Source: Stratiolaelaps scimitus (taxonomy: Eukaryota > Arthropoda > Arachnida > Mesostigmata > Laelapidae). Taken from it: a DNA stretch of 64,000 nt. The number at the start of each line of letters is the position of its first letter. Within the stretch, counting starts at the first letter, position 1. Below the pieces are notes generated by a model. It had not been told where the DNA came from. It saw only the letters and a program-made list of their open reading frames with translations, and did no database searches. The stretch spans positions 7,947,501-8,011,500 of the forward strand of contig JABWDB010000011.1 of the NCBI GenBank assembly GCA_019614645.1, in the 5' to 3' direction. The translations under genes were made by a program, and so were the position numbers. This document shows positions 1-12,600 of the stretch, one piece after another.

Positions 1-648
1 GGTATGACAATCTTCGTGCACATCAAGTGCTCCTGTTGGTTGAGGGAATAGCGATGGTGGCTCGACAAATTTGAGCAACTTGAACTTATCGCCGTGGAGT
101 CGGTTTTCAGAACTCGGACCATGGAAGTTGGTGGACAGTCAACTCGTCAGGTTGGCAGGCATTTCGCGGCAGCCAGAACGAAAAACTTGGTGGTGACACC
201 TCGAGTCGTATGTCGCCTCGGGTGATGCATCCCAGGCCGTTTAACATTAACATAACAACATTTGCGGTTTATTTCCGGAACTGCAATTTTACAATGCTTA
301 AGTTCTCGATTAAAAAAATATGGTAAAAGTATGAGTGTATTATCACCAAATTGTTCATGCAATTACGATTTCACAATTATAATCGATTATTCTGTTTCAG
401 CAACAAAATGTCACCATTCAGGAGATTTCCGCTATCGGGATCGGTTGCATCGTTTGCATCGATTCTGTCGAGATGAATATGGTCGGATTCGAATTGTAGA
501 TCATTTGCTAGTATCATATGAGAATCAAGAGAGAATCCGCTAGGTGGCCCTGTTGTGATAATGGGTGTATGACTCTATCAATCGGTACTCTACGATAAAA
601 ATCAATCAGTTATCGAACCCTTCAAACGGACCCTCATCGCCAGCTTAC
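1..648. other. Intron or flank of the chitin-binding gene
   Basis: No further exon of the left-running gene is recognisable here; the remainder of the ChtBD2 domain must lie to the left of the window. The stretch contains a SINE 3' fragment at about 243-315. Confidence 0.5.
243..315 (-). repeat. SINE 3' fragment (family 1 variant with ATGTT-type tail)
   Basis: This sequence is nearly identical, in opposite orientation, to 54085-54160. Both share GGAACTGCAATT, ACAATGCTTAAGTTCTC and an AT-rich end, and both have an (ACATA)n/(ATGTT)n-type tail. The internal part matches the 3' body of the tRNA-derived SINE copies at 48.6 and 61.4 kb. Confidence 0.6.
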
Positions 649-3600
649 CTGACACTTGTACATGCGATTCGCGTAGTACCCCGATCGACGCCCTGTACAC
701 GAGAAGTCGATGTACTGCTGATTCTTGTGCGCCTGCGCAGCCGACAGCGACGGGATCTCGGTGCTCGCGAACGACGAGATTTTCTTCCGCGGTTTCTCGA
801 TGTAAATCTCTTCAGACTGATGCGGTGGTGGCCTAGCGTACACATGGTGATGAGTCTGGGCCGATTCCGGATGAGCGATATGGCCCATGTGGCGGACCAC
901 TGGGCCTGGACCTTGCACGTGCATCGGGGCCTGCGAGCCGATCAGTGAGGGCTGGCCGCCGCCGCCGACGTCTCCGTGTGCGAAAGCGAAGAGTCGGTGG
1001 TCGTGACTCATCGTCGGTCCAGCGGAAGGATTAGCCGCCAATGGGAACGTTCCAGGGAACGACCTTCGGGCGACCTTCACGGTGTCCGGCTTCGGATGCG
1101 GAGGTCCCGGCGCTGGCGGGGGCGCCGGCGGGGGCGTATGGTGAAAGTTTGTCGGGGGAGCGGCTTGCGGCCAGCCGAGCGGTTGCGATTGGCCAATCCC
1201 AAAATGGAACTGATGCTTGTTGGCCGGCGGGCCCTGCTGATGGAAGACGCTCGGGGTGGGCTCGTAGATTTGAAAATGGTTCATCGACTGCGCGACGTTG
1301 TGCTGCTGTGCGGCTGGCGCCTGTGGCGGAGGGATCTGGGCGCGGCTAAATTGTAGCGGGTTCGGAGTCGTAGCCGGAGGAAGGATCTGCCTAGGCATCT
1401 GGGGCGGATCGGGGTTCGTGTTCATCGAGTTTAGGACGATGCGAATTGTTGGCGTGGTCGTGCTGCTCTCAGGGATCCGAAATGTCTTCGCATTTGACTG
1501 GATCCCCTGCAAAGTTCGGCGCAATGATAGGGCGGGGGGTTAGAGCGTCCGATAGGTATGATCATAGGCATTACAGCTTACATTCGATGAAGGACTAAAT
1601 TGTGTTGTGGCCGAACCCGGCGTCAGTCTAGATGACGAGTTTGTACGCTAAACCATTGCTGCTTAGGTAGCTCTAACCTTTCGCGTGTGATGCCTGTTCG
1701 ATAACAGAAACAGAGATCTCAGTTGCCGCAAGATCCGTGGCATGATTGTCATTTCTAATCGCAATCAGGGAATTTAATAGTTAATTAGCTCCTAAAGTTA
1801 ATTAAACATTATAAACAAATTAGTATTGCACGAGCACCACCCAAGCTCTCAAGTATTGCGCCAGTGTTCGTCCGCACAAAGATTTGTCCCACGTGATGGA
1901 AACTACCGACACGTTTCCTTGGGACTCCTGTAGTCTGTATTCGATGAAGCGGTGTGCATCGATTGCATATTGCGAGCAATTAAACAAGCTAAATTACTCG
2001 TCTAAAGCAACTTCGTGCGTGGTTATTAATGTTAACTGCCTGTTAGTTGTCTGCCATATGAATCAATTGCGCGAAAGACCGGCTTAGTACTGTAGAGACC
2101 TCTCCTCACAACGGTTCTATTTTTGTCTCACAAACATCTGTGTAGCAATTATCCTAATATATGCCGCTCGCGGGTTTGCTTGTTCAATGTATTTGTTCAA
2201 GTGATCAATTTATTTCCACTAATCGTTGGCTAAATATTGTGTACTATAAGAGCATACATGTGGGATTCGCAGTGAGTACGAATGCAATCTCTCATTGCGC
2301 ATATTAACAAGCATTATTGCTAAGCATTATTGATCCTATCAGCTCGGTTGACGCTTGCTTGCATTCGCTCCCGTGTCATCGTGCGCGAAGGCAAGCCACA
2401 AAATATACAATATCCGGCATCTCAGCCTCTCATCTCTCGGCACCTAGCAGGAGGGTTCGTTTGGTCGTCGAACGCCGGTGGCGCGATCGGTACATTCGTA
2501 TGTGGCTGCCTTGCGAACAGTCGGAGGTGTAACACATCGGTGAACACACATAGGGTGTGTGCCTATGTGTCCCACCATTGCTCATTTGCGCCATCGAGGT
2601 GGGTCGGCATTATGAAGCAATGCAAAGCCGCACCGTCGACTTCGACTGGCTGAGGCTGAGAGTTCGGCCACCGGAAACAATTTGGGGTTGTGTGTGTCTG
2701 TGAGTTTTTTCCGTCCTACGATAACGCGATATGCGCCACATAATCTACCTGTGTGAGCATTCGTCTTCGGTAGAAGCCGCCCGGAAACTGCGAACGGTAA
2801 CCACTGGGTTACCGAAGTCGCGTATCTCGAGGTAGAACGACCGCTCAGCCTACGAGCGCCCATTCATTTCAACCTTACCTGTCGAAGTTGATTGACCTGA
2901 CGCATGTTCTGCAGGAGAAAATGTCCCGAGAAGTCCGGATGATCACCGTGGCCATCGATGTGGTAGGTGGGACCGGTCGAGCTCTCCATATCGTTGACGA
3001 ACAATACGCTGTCCGAGCCTCTCGGCGGCAACCGCGAGTTCAGCTGGTACCCGCCCGAGCTGACGGACGCATGCAGCGCGCTGATCGTCGGCGAGTGATA
3101 CGACGGCGCATCCTGAACCATCTCCTCGTTCTTGATCAGCATCCGACGCTCGTTCGGCGACTGGTACTCGCGCGACGAGTCCACGTACACCACCTGTGGC
3201 TTTGATCGACTCTTGTACGAGAGTTTCGGCTCGCGTTCGTCGATCTCCTCGCTCGAGCCGCCATTCTGGGCCCGGCCGAGTAGTTCCTCCTCGTCGATGA
3301 CAATCGGCCGGCGTTTTCTCGGCTTCACCTTAATGTAGACAGGTTCGTCCTCGGTGGACGCGTCCTCAATCGAGTCGTTGTCGTATACGGGCCGACGTCT
3401 GCGGGTCTTCCGCCCTGGCGACGATGACGATGATGACGAATAGTAGTTCGATGAGGGCGGCGGCGGTGGCGGCGGCGGAGGGGCGACGATGTTAGAGAAA
3501 ACGAACGGGTTCGGAGGGCGGCCGTACGGTGACGGTCGGCCGAACGGGGAGAATGGCGAGTAGCCGGACCCGTAGAGCGAGGGCGGTGGCGGCGGCGGCC

Positions 3601-4137
3601 CCAGCGACGGTGGAAGGCTGGCGGAAAGCGGAGGCCCGAGTGGGGGTGGCGGACCCGGAGGTGACGACGGACCCCCGTTGCCGCCGGCGTAGACGTGTGT
3701 CACTGAGGGATCCTGATTCGTCGCCGAGCCCTTGAGCTCGACGGGGCTGTCCTTTTTATTGCCTCGGTGGAACGACGGCCAGCGTAGCCGAGGAAGCTTA
3801 AGGAGCTGCGCCTCGGCTGGCGACCCATTGTGAAGAACACCTGGAGTGAGACCAAAACGGACCATGGTAATAATTAGTTGAGGATAAATAAGCGAACGTG
3901 TCTGTTACCTCTGATCGACTCGTCGAGATGGACGCGTTCAGATACCCGCGTCTGAGATGAAAGGGTGTACCTTTCACTTTTGACTTGCTTCAAAGGTTCA
4001 GTTGTGGTCGCAGGATAGCAGACGCGAGCGGGTTTTGATGAGGTTAAATGTTGTTGGCCGAGGGTCAGCCAACTGATAAAGCATAGGATGGTTCCTTCGG
4101 ACAGGCGAGTACCAAATGATGCTGTACCGAGGTGCAT
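649..4137 (-). CDS. Proline-rich secreted protein with C-terminal chitin-binding type 2 (peritrophin-A) domain, partial, three exons
   Basis: Exons on the minus strand: 4137-3909 (tentative first), 3840-2879 and 1506-649, with the gene continuing left of the window. Intron 3908-3841 is 68 bp and joins in phase 1. Intron 2878-1507 joins in phase 0 (CAG|GTAAGG to TTTGCAG|GGG). The last exon ends CAG|GTAAGC in phase 0. That gives about 683 residues so far. The first exon has a short hydrophobic run (TILCFISWLTLG) that could be a signal peptide. Exon 2 has polyproline and polyserine tracts, a basic patch RKTRRRRP and an acidic region. Exon 3 is Pro/His/Gln-rich and ends DFSCTGRRSGYYANRMYKCQ, the start of a ChtBD2 domain (first two cysteines plus the GYYA core). 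The family binds chitin in cuticle or peritrophic matrix; a CPAP1-like cuticular role is inferred. Exons 2 and 3 are well supported. The first exon is weaker because it overlaps a dispersed repeat at 4041-4073. Confidence 0.68.
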
Positions 4138-6055
4138 AAAGGTGCGCCCCCAATTAGTAGTGGGAGCCTAGTGGGCGTCCTAATCATTGATAGCTTTAAT
4201 TAGTGAATAACGCCGTATCGGGGGCGAGTTCAATGTTCGCTGACGTGTCAACCCGCAAAATAATTACTTTTAATTAAAATTTACTCAAATACCCATTCGT
4301 TGTTTTTCTACATATGCGTCCGACGTCGAGGTAGTGCGTTGAAAGAGGCGTGGAGCGAGCGAGTTCACGTTTACAGAAAATATACTTAATGGTGCTGATA
4401 TGGCATAATTGTTGTTTGTTCCTTAATTACAACTCGGTTTAGGGGACAGCTTCGGGGGTCCTACATCAGGACACGTATAATAGTAATATGAAGAAGAATC
4501 TGTCCTTTCGAATCTGTCCTGAGATCATCCCCCCGCCCAACGCCGTTTCCAAGCAACAATAACACAGCAGCAAAGCGACAGACAGAAAGCGATCTTCAAT
4601 TTTCGCATGCATCAGAGGGCAACATATGTCGTGGTGAAATTTGCTTACGGACGTATATTTGCTCCAAATCTTCTTGGAGCGTACACAATGAACCTTTTAT
4701 TTGGCTGAAAATTCATTAGCTTTCGACCTTTGCCTGAGAACTGCCAAATCTCTCTGATACGTAAAATAGCCCACGGCGCCGACCCATGGTGAGCGTCCTT
4801 AGCCAAGGACAGCATTGGCTTTCCCGACAAAACGAGACCCTCCTGAACGTGGCCGTTTTCTACTGAATCCCCGCTCTCCGTTATATCCAAGGTTTGACAG
4901 AGTTCGAGGGCTCGGTCGCGGAGTTCGGGAAAAAAAATATCCACCTGACGACTCGTTCTTCGCGGCCCTCGAACGTGATCGCTGTGCCCTACGAAAGGAC
5001 ACATCTCAATCGAGAAAAATTCGCAAAAGCTACCTACATATAGTCAAGCGTACGCTATTCGTCTGTGGCCATGACACCTTGTAGACAGACCACTGAACTA
5101 CAGCACTGAATAATATACTTCATCGTACACGAAACAATGCGCCCTTCCTCATTTTGAGTTCATTGCTTAGACGCACAACAGCGCTGAAGTGATCTGACGC
5201 AATGACTTTCTGAACCCCAACTCGTTGAACCGGCGAAGTCCTCTTCTGTCCTTCAGAATCTCACTCCCGAATCAATCTACTCGTTCTGATTTCATCTCGC
5301 ACCGTCGGAAGAGCTCGTGACCGACCCGTAATTACATCTAACGGCGTAAAGACGTCCTACCGAACACTATCCACATTGTGTGTGTGTGTGTGTCCACGAA
5401 AGTCCGCAATTTGGGGGGTACCTTTAACGGACGGAATCGACGGCGAATTCCCTGAGTGCGCCTTGCCAGCCCGGCGTTACCCGGCTGATCAGTTGTCCGA
5501 GGGGTGAGCGAGGTCGACGTCCACATTTCTTCCTGGTTTATATATGTCTCTTTCTTTATTTAGTACTAGTAGTAATATATATATATATATATATATACTC
5601 TTCTTTCGCCCAAGTTTAATAACAAGATGCCTGCCACTCCTCCTACAGACCCACCATTACCACATTGCTAACAGCCGTTATTAGCATTACGAGCATTGGT
5701 CAGCGGGCAAACACATGTGTAATATTTGTTGTGTCATCCCATAATATACAAGGTATATAAAAATATATATATATATATCAAAAAAAATACGAGGGAACAC
5801 TTGTTCGCGTCGGCTCCGCCCACCGTTCCCATGTCACTGAGCGAGTTCTATAGAGAATCGATGGAGAACCGCCGGCAACAATGGACAGTGGCGTAAACGC
5901 CCGCCCTGGGAACGATGCAATGGATCGATGTCGTGCTTGTCAGTGAGTGACTCGCCAGACAGCCTGCGTGGCCATTGAGCTTCAACCGGAACGCGAGCTC
6001 CCTCCAGGGCTCCAGAGCTGTCTATTCCAGAGCTGTGTGTGTGTGGTGTGCGCGT
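4138..6055. other. Non-coding, microsatellites only
   Basis: No supportable exon. There is an (AT)n run at 5575-5597 and a shorter one at 5762-5779. Small overlapping frames near 4800-5000 do not look like a protein. Confidence 0.5.
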
Positions 6056-6330
6056 TTATTTGTTTGTGAATCTGGATGAGCTGGTGGCCGAGCTATGCAT
6101 GCCGTGTACCACAACCGCAACGGCTTGCTTCGTTGCTTGTTTTTGTTGTGTTGTTCTTGCTGTCGCTGCAACTGCTGCCACTGCGATTGTTGTCGTTGAT
6201 GTTTGTTGTTGCTGATGTTGTTGTTGTTGCTGATGTTGTTGCTGGTGTTCTTGTTGTTGTTGTTGCTGATGTTGTCGTTGTTGTTGCTGATGTTCTTGTC
6301 GTTGTTGTTGTTGTTGTTGCGACTGCTACT
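6056..6330 (-). repeat. Degenerate CAA/CAG/CAT tract with an open poly-Gln/His frame
   Basis: The plus strand is dominated by TTG, CTG and ATG triplets (about 6195-6322). Read on the minus strand it stays open from a TAG near 6326 to a TAA at 6058 and encodes a Gln/His-rich run, then Thr/Ala/Val-rich sequence. Such tracts occur inside exons of arthropod transcription regulators, but this frame has no early Met and no convincing splice pair. It may simply be a triplet microsatellite. Confidence 0.4.
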
Positions 6331-8050
6331 GTTGCGGGCTGCCCAGTTTCCCAGCTCCCAGATCGAATATTGTTTTACCGTCGACGCTTGTCATTGTTGT
6401 TTTTATAAGCGTGTGCGGCATTCTGCTCTTTGCCTTCTCGTTGGCTGACTTTCCGCGGCAGCTCCGAACGTCAAGCATGTCGTGAACGTCTCGTCAACAG
6501 GCACATCGCCATATGACGGACCCGACGCCACCGCAGGGATTAGAGCGCTTGAGGGGCAGAGAAGAAAGAGGCGAGAGAGAGAGAGAGTGTCCCCCGAAGC
6601 GGTTGGGACTCATTAAAATGAACTCACTTTGATTCGCTTTGATGGTCGACTTCATCAGGACAGTGGCACTTTTTGCCAGAGTTTTATAGAATACGGCTTG
6701 GATGGATGGTGTTGTTTTGGACTTGTTTTTATGATTTTTGGTTTGGTTTTGGTGCTCTGGTCACGCCGATGTTTCAGCCAGGAGCTCGCAGTTTGACCGC
6801 TCGTATGGTGTGGACCACTTGTGGATAGCTAATACTGCGTCTCTAATAGGAACGTTGTTTAGTGCCGAACCCGACCATGGCAATAAACCCGTTGTTTGAC
6901 AGTAGGTTACAACAGCTCGGATTTGTCCGGGATGTATTGTAAGGTTCATCTGCAACTTACATCGACAGAGGAAATCCACTAAGCCCCGCCACTTTAGAGT
7001 ATCGTCATCGTCACATCATCATCACCATTATTAATTATTAATATTATGATCAATTCAAAGGGAAACCTATTTGCAAATCAAAGTCATCCATACAAGCATA
7101 TCACGAATTCACGAAACATTCCATCCATTGAAGAGTCCAAGCATATTCGTCGCAGCAGAAAACTCGCCCTAGAGGAGAAGTTGAGAATAAGTAGGCCCAA
7201 GGCTATGCCGATTTCGTGTTACGCTTGCGGAATTAACGGCGATGCTAGTACCAGGGAACACAATCAGGTTCAAACAACTGTTCAATGAATTTCTATTGCG
7301 ACCGTTGTATTATTTTACCTAGTGGAACCTACGTGTGTAAGTGGACAACACGACACCGTGTCATCGAATGCTGACTGACTAACAAAGTACGAGAAAGCGA
7401 CAGGTGAACTGCACTAAGAACTGCTACTGACACCCTGCTGACATTTCGCGTGCCGTCAACTTGAGCTGCGAACCTCAATGGGCCCCGTAAGGGAGCGAAG
7501 GACCCTACCCTGCCTATTCGGGAGATGGGCTGTTACAAGGGACGCGTAGACCAGCTGGGGAAATTTTGAGCGAAACACGTGACCGGCGTACCGCCAGTGG
7601 CGATGACGCCAGGTGACAACGCTCTGGGCAACATCTTCGTGTAAACGTGGCGGAGCTATGATGCGTGATTGGTGTTCACGTATCAAATGTTCACGTCAGA
7701 ACGAACAGATGGGGCAACGCTAGCAAACTGATCAGTGTGATTAGGCTGCTCGGAGTGGCGAAACACAATGGCAATGCAACAAGCAGGCAGGCTGGAGACG
7801 AACTTACGAGAAGCGTGAGCAAGCATTTGGATTTACACCAGCTACCTACTGTCCGAGACGGTTGGAACCGGGGCTAATGATTTGTCTAGGAATCGTCGAA
7901 CCTTCGGGTTCGTCATCTCGGGTTCGGCGGAGGCTGATTACGGTATAGTGTTCCGGTGGGCTCCAATATGACTTCTTACTACTATTTGCATTCATTAATT
8001 AGTTTATGCAGTGATTCGTTGATGGGACTGCAATTGTTCCAATGCTCGAG

Positions 8051-8091
<41 letters not shown>

Positions 8092-9060
8092 TGTACCTAA
8101 ACGATAAGTAAAAGGTAATTGTCGATCTGGGAGCTGCACAAGATCTACGCCGACGGAACTGTCGGATATTATACAGCATCATATTAACTACGGGGTCGAG
8201 GCCTGGTGAGTACGTGGCAGCCGTCGGGTCAGCAACGTTCCAAACGGCTAGCGTAAGGCGCCTTTTACTTAAATCGTTTTGAGTTTCCTCGAGCAAAAGC
8301 GAATCTCCGACAAAATGTCCCGTACGTACATCCCGTTAAATTCTACCACCATCACCACCACCACCCGTAACGTATCATTCCTCTCCGCAATCAATTCGCG
8401 CCGAAAGCGATTCAGCCATAGCGAACGCAACAGATGTTTTCGAAAGTAAAGATCGCGTGTCCTATTGGACACCATGTACAATCTGGCCTTACCGACGATG
8501 CTGATCGACGCAAGAAGAATAGTCCATTTGGCGGGGACCATCTTGGACCCCTGCCGTCACACAGGGGGGCGGTTGCACTACACGATTGCGTCCCACCCGG
8601 AACTGCACGCACACAAAGTATCGACTCAGGGGCTATGGCCTACGAATTTCGTCACAACGTTGTGCCGGCGTGACGCGGCGTGGTTGGCCTGGCTGAGAAG
8701 GTACGTGTCCAATAGGTCCTTTAACGGGTTCACCTGGAGTGTTCTTGCCGATGAGCCGTACACGCTCTCTAGCACACAGTCACTGACACGGACACAGCAA
8801 CAGGGTGTGAAGTATAACCTTCAGTAAAATCCGTGAAAATCACTCTTCCGCCGTCCTTGTCCCACAGCCGAACTCATAGCATCACTTGGTTCTTAGTATT
8901 TCTTCCACTCCATCTATATATATATGTTGTATATACACTGCGTTGTGTTGTGCGTACACGAGCTCTGTTACTTTGTCGACCACGAACGTGAGCTTCACGC
9001 TCTGACCACTGGCTGCTGTTTCTACGCGAGACAGACGTGTCTGCTCGTCTCGCAGGTCTG
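6331..9060. other. Non-coding stretch
   Basis: No recognisable gene. It holds a GA-rich run (6571-6587) and (AT)18 at 8052-8087. A 120-codon frame at 8465-8827 has no recognisable domain. Confidence 0.45.
8052..8087. repeat. (AT)n microsatellite
   Basis: About 18 uninterrupted AT units. Confidence 0.95.
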
Positions 9061-9480
9061 CGATCACTGTGTCAGGGGTACACCGCCGTCTCGACGGCAA
9101 CTCACAGCGCGTTTGGCGAGTTTCTCCCCCGGCGTTCGCTCAAATATCGCCGCCGCCGGCGCCACCCCACGCCGAGGGCAAGGCGGCGCACTGCCGAACA
9201 GCGCGAGGGCGAGAACGCGGCGCGGCATCTGCCGGCAACTTCGGACCGACGTCAGCCAACGGCAGTATAGTAGTAGCGTTAGGGCAATCTGCTCCCTGCC
9301 GGCGACCGCACCGGCGGCACACGAACGCTTCGCGTCAGCCGATGCGCAGAGCGGCAGCCTCCGCGGCGGGCGGGCGGGGGGGGGGGTCTTGGGGGTGTTT
9401 CGGAGCGATCAGACACTTCTCCGGCCGGGACGAGGGGAGCCGTTACCGCCAACGGATAGCCGAACGGCTCAAACCTGATA
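9060..9480. promoter_or_regulatory. GC- and CpG-rich island, possible promoter
   Basis: Abrupt rise in GC with many CG dinucleotides, preceded by a TATATATA run near 8918-8925. Overlapping long frames here on both strands are explained by the lack of AT-rich stop codons. A promoter role is inference. Confidence 0.3.
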
Positions 9481-9659
9481 CATCGCCCCCTCGGGGGGGA
9501 AGGCAAAAGGACTCGGATTTGAGCTGACAACAGGTCTACTTGTGCAAGCAGCGTTAACAGATGATACTGTGCAGCCATGACGCCGGCCGATGGCGTTCAT
9601 GGCGAACATCTGCGATGTTCTGCCCCGCCAGCTGCCGCAAGTCACGTTGCTTAAATGCT

Positions 9660-9686
9660 GCTTATAGAGCAGCTTGCTCTATAAGC
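9660..9686. other. Perfect 12-bp stem hairpin
   Basis: Arms GCTTATAGAGCA (9660-9671) and TGCTCTATAAGC (9675-9686) around a GCT loop. Function unknown. Confidence 0.75.
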
Positions 9687-9689
9687 CGC

Positions 9690-12600
9690 TGCTGCGGCCG
9701 CCGTCGCCGCGTCATCGCACTTCGTATAGCAGATAGCTTTGCGACATCGTAATGCTGAGCTAAGCTACTGAACCGGAGCACGCTACGAGCGAGCGGCCTG
9801 TGCTGGATGGTCCGGCGTCGAGCGAACATATGCAACTACTACTGCATATGCAACATAGCCAATAGGTGACCAGTGGTGGTAGGACGTATCAGCAAACAGT
9901 GTCTTGGATTTGCAGCGTCAACGTCGAATGTATACCGAGACACTGTATACCCTTAGGCGTCGAATGAAATGCAGTGGAAACAGGTGGAGACGTAACTCCG
10001 ATCAGGGGCTAAATCTTCAAGGAACTGATCCGAACTGGTCGGGAATCGAATGTCTCCTCCAATTTCTCTGGGCTTCTGCACCGTTGGCTGCTGGCTGTTG
10101 GCTAATTCTCCAGCAGCAGCGAGTGCAGCTAGAGCTGGAGCAGTACCGGGAGCAGCAAGAATAGAATAAAGAGAAAAATTGGCCATTTCGATCGATACTG
10201 TCCAACCTCAATCCTGACTGAGCTGATCCCCAATAGCGGATGGATCCCCAATCCAATCCGGATGTTGTAGCTGCCAGGATATCGTCTGACTGAGGCTGTC
10301 CGTCGCCCGTGGCGGTGGTGGTGGCCGCGTTGCCACGGCCACGCAGCGTCTTGGCGGTACGGCCGGACGTCGTCCTCTGCCGGGGCTCTTCGAGCGGTCC
10401 CGGTGATGTCAGCGTGTCTCAGCCGGAGCGTAGACCCCGCAGCGTGGACGGAACGAGGCAAGGCGGCTCTCTGACAAAGCGGAGATCGCATCCTACGATA
10501 CCGACGATTAGTAGCCGATCGGCTGATCGAGCGCGGGCCGCGACATCGTCGGCGACGGCGGCGGCAGCCGCATCAGCCATTATACCGCAGCCGCTCCAAC
10601 AAATGCTATGCCGAAGGCAGACGACATCAGCGTACGAAAGAACGGTATGAGATGAGATCAGAACATTTTCGACCCCATACATATATATATATATTCTACT
10701 TACTGACGAGACGACACGAAGAAGCCGCCTGTCGTCGCCAGAAGAAGATCCCGTGCTAGATGAACGTCTCACACACGATGACGATGGCCGATCGGACGAT
10801 GCCAACAGCAGGTATCATCGTACGGGGTACGACACCAAACATCAATCAACTGTGTGGAAGGCTAGCGTGGAGAAAGCAGCCAGGACAGCAAACCGTGGCC
10901 GGCAGGTATTCACTTGGGCGAATGCAAGCGCGCGCGCGCGCGCCCAGTGGATAACAGTCCCCTTCAAGGTATACCTCTGCCTCTCTCTCTCTTTCTAACT
11001 CTCTGCCTAGCCTAACCCGTAGGGATTACGATTGACTGTGGTATATCTGCGTGGATGAAGGCTGGCCATCCATGTTGGCCACCCATTTGGATGAGGCGTA
11101 CGCGTTAACCGAGGACGTTTGCTGGTCTAGATCTGAGTTAGCTATGAGCTATTCGCTCAGCTAAGCAGCGATGCATGGCTCCGTCTCACAGCGATGATAG
11201 CTGTGGCAGCCGCAGAGCGGTCGCTAATCATGATTTGTAGGAAGTGGCTGCCGGCCAACGAAATAACGCAAGAAGACGGTGTTTTGTTCAAATCGAAATC
11301 GTAGAGCTTCGTCCGTTCGTTCGTTCGGTCAGCTTTTAGATGAATTATAACGGTAATATCTGATATGATACTATCTTGTTTCAATGTTTTGTGGACAAAA
11401 TGCCGAGATGATGATGATGATTTTAATTTTTTTGTTTTTTCAAATCGTCAGGAAAAGAGAGCCAGCAGAGAGAAATGAGAGGGGGAAAAATACACCAGCA
11501 CAAGCTTCCGGGTGACGCTCCGCACAATGCTTTCGCCCTGGGCAAAAGTGTTCGTGAAACTCGAAAGCCATCGTGGCCTCGAGCTTGGACAGGGGCAATG
11601 CTATCACAGGGCTAATTGGCACTCGAGTATCCTCTCGTATTGATGCGTCACCTAAATTAGCTCTGTTCTATCTATGGTAGATAGATCCTTCAGCTGGTAG
11701 CTAAGATCACGTTATATAGAGAGTCAATCAACAATTATGCTATAATTTGCTTTTGCTGCACAGAGAAATGCGTGCTTCTAAAGTGCATGCGAGATATCAT
11801 GCATTGTCAACAAACATATTCTCTAGTTTTCAGATGCAGACACTCTGCAGCGTCTGTCATGGCTTTGATGACATCCTCGGAAGAACAACCTGGGCTATCG
11901 TATCGTAGGTGATACCTGCGGCGCTGAGAGACGTAAGCTTAAGATATCATGCGCTGGAGTAGCTTCGCTCGACAGCCACTCTCTCTCTCTCTCTCTCTCT
12001 TTCCTTCTCTCTGATTAATCATCTCGATGCTGCTGGCTCATAGTATATTGTATTAAAATACCTTTAAATATAAGGTAAGATTTTTGGGAAGAGATGCGAT
12101 CGCCTTCCTCGGGACACTGAAGGCCTCGGCCTGATACTATGTCCCTAATTAATTCCCTGATTATTCCATGTTTGAAGTTGTATATTATTATTATTGAAGT
12201 TGTATATACGGTATAAATTTGATTCACCGCTTTGAGAAGAGATGCCGCTTGTATATATATATATATATATAGACCGATTTATTATCAAAAATACAACGTT
12301 GTCTTGACATACACCTCACATGTTTATTTCCACTTATAACTATAAATGCATAATATAAAAGGAGTTCTTTTTTCCCGCCATTAATTACCCTCATATGCGC
12401 TCACTCAGTGCGTTGTGGGCGCCGGATACGTGGTCATGTCCACAGCTCGCATCGCATCGCGCATACGCCTGCATAGGGGCTATCATCACTGGGGTTATAC
12501 ACTATTTCTAGCGTCGGACAGTGCAAACGGTTAGAGTTATAGGTCGAAGCTGTATTTTTATTATACAAGACACCGTGGGAGACTTCACATGAAGGAAGAC

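Noticed and set aside
6076..6448. Plus-strand Leu/Val-rich frames resembling membrane proteins
   Set aside because: They are translations of TTG/GTT triplet repeats.
8269..8827. Frames of 90-120 codons on both strands
   Set aside because: No recognisable domain or splice signals; lengths within chance expectation.
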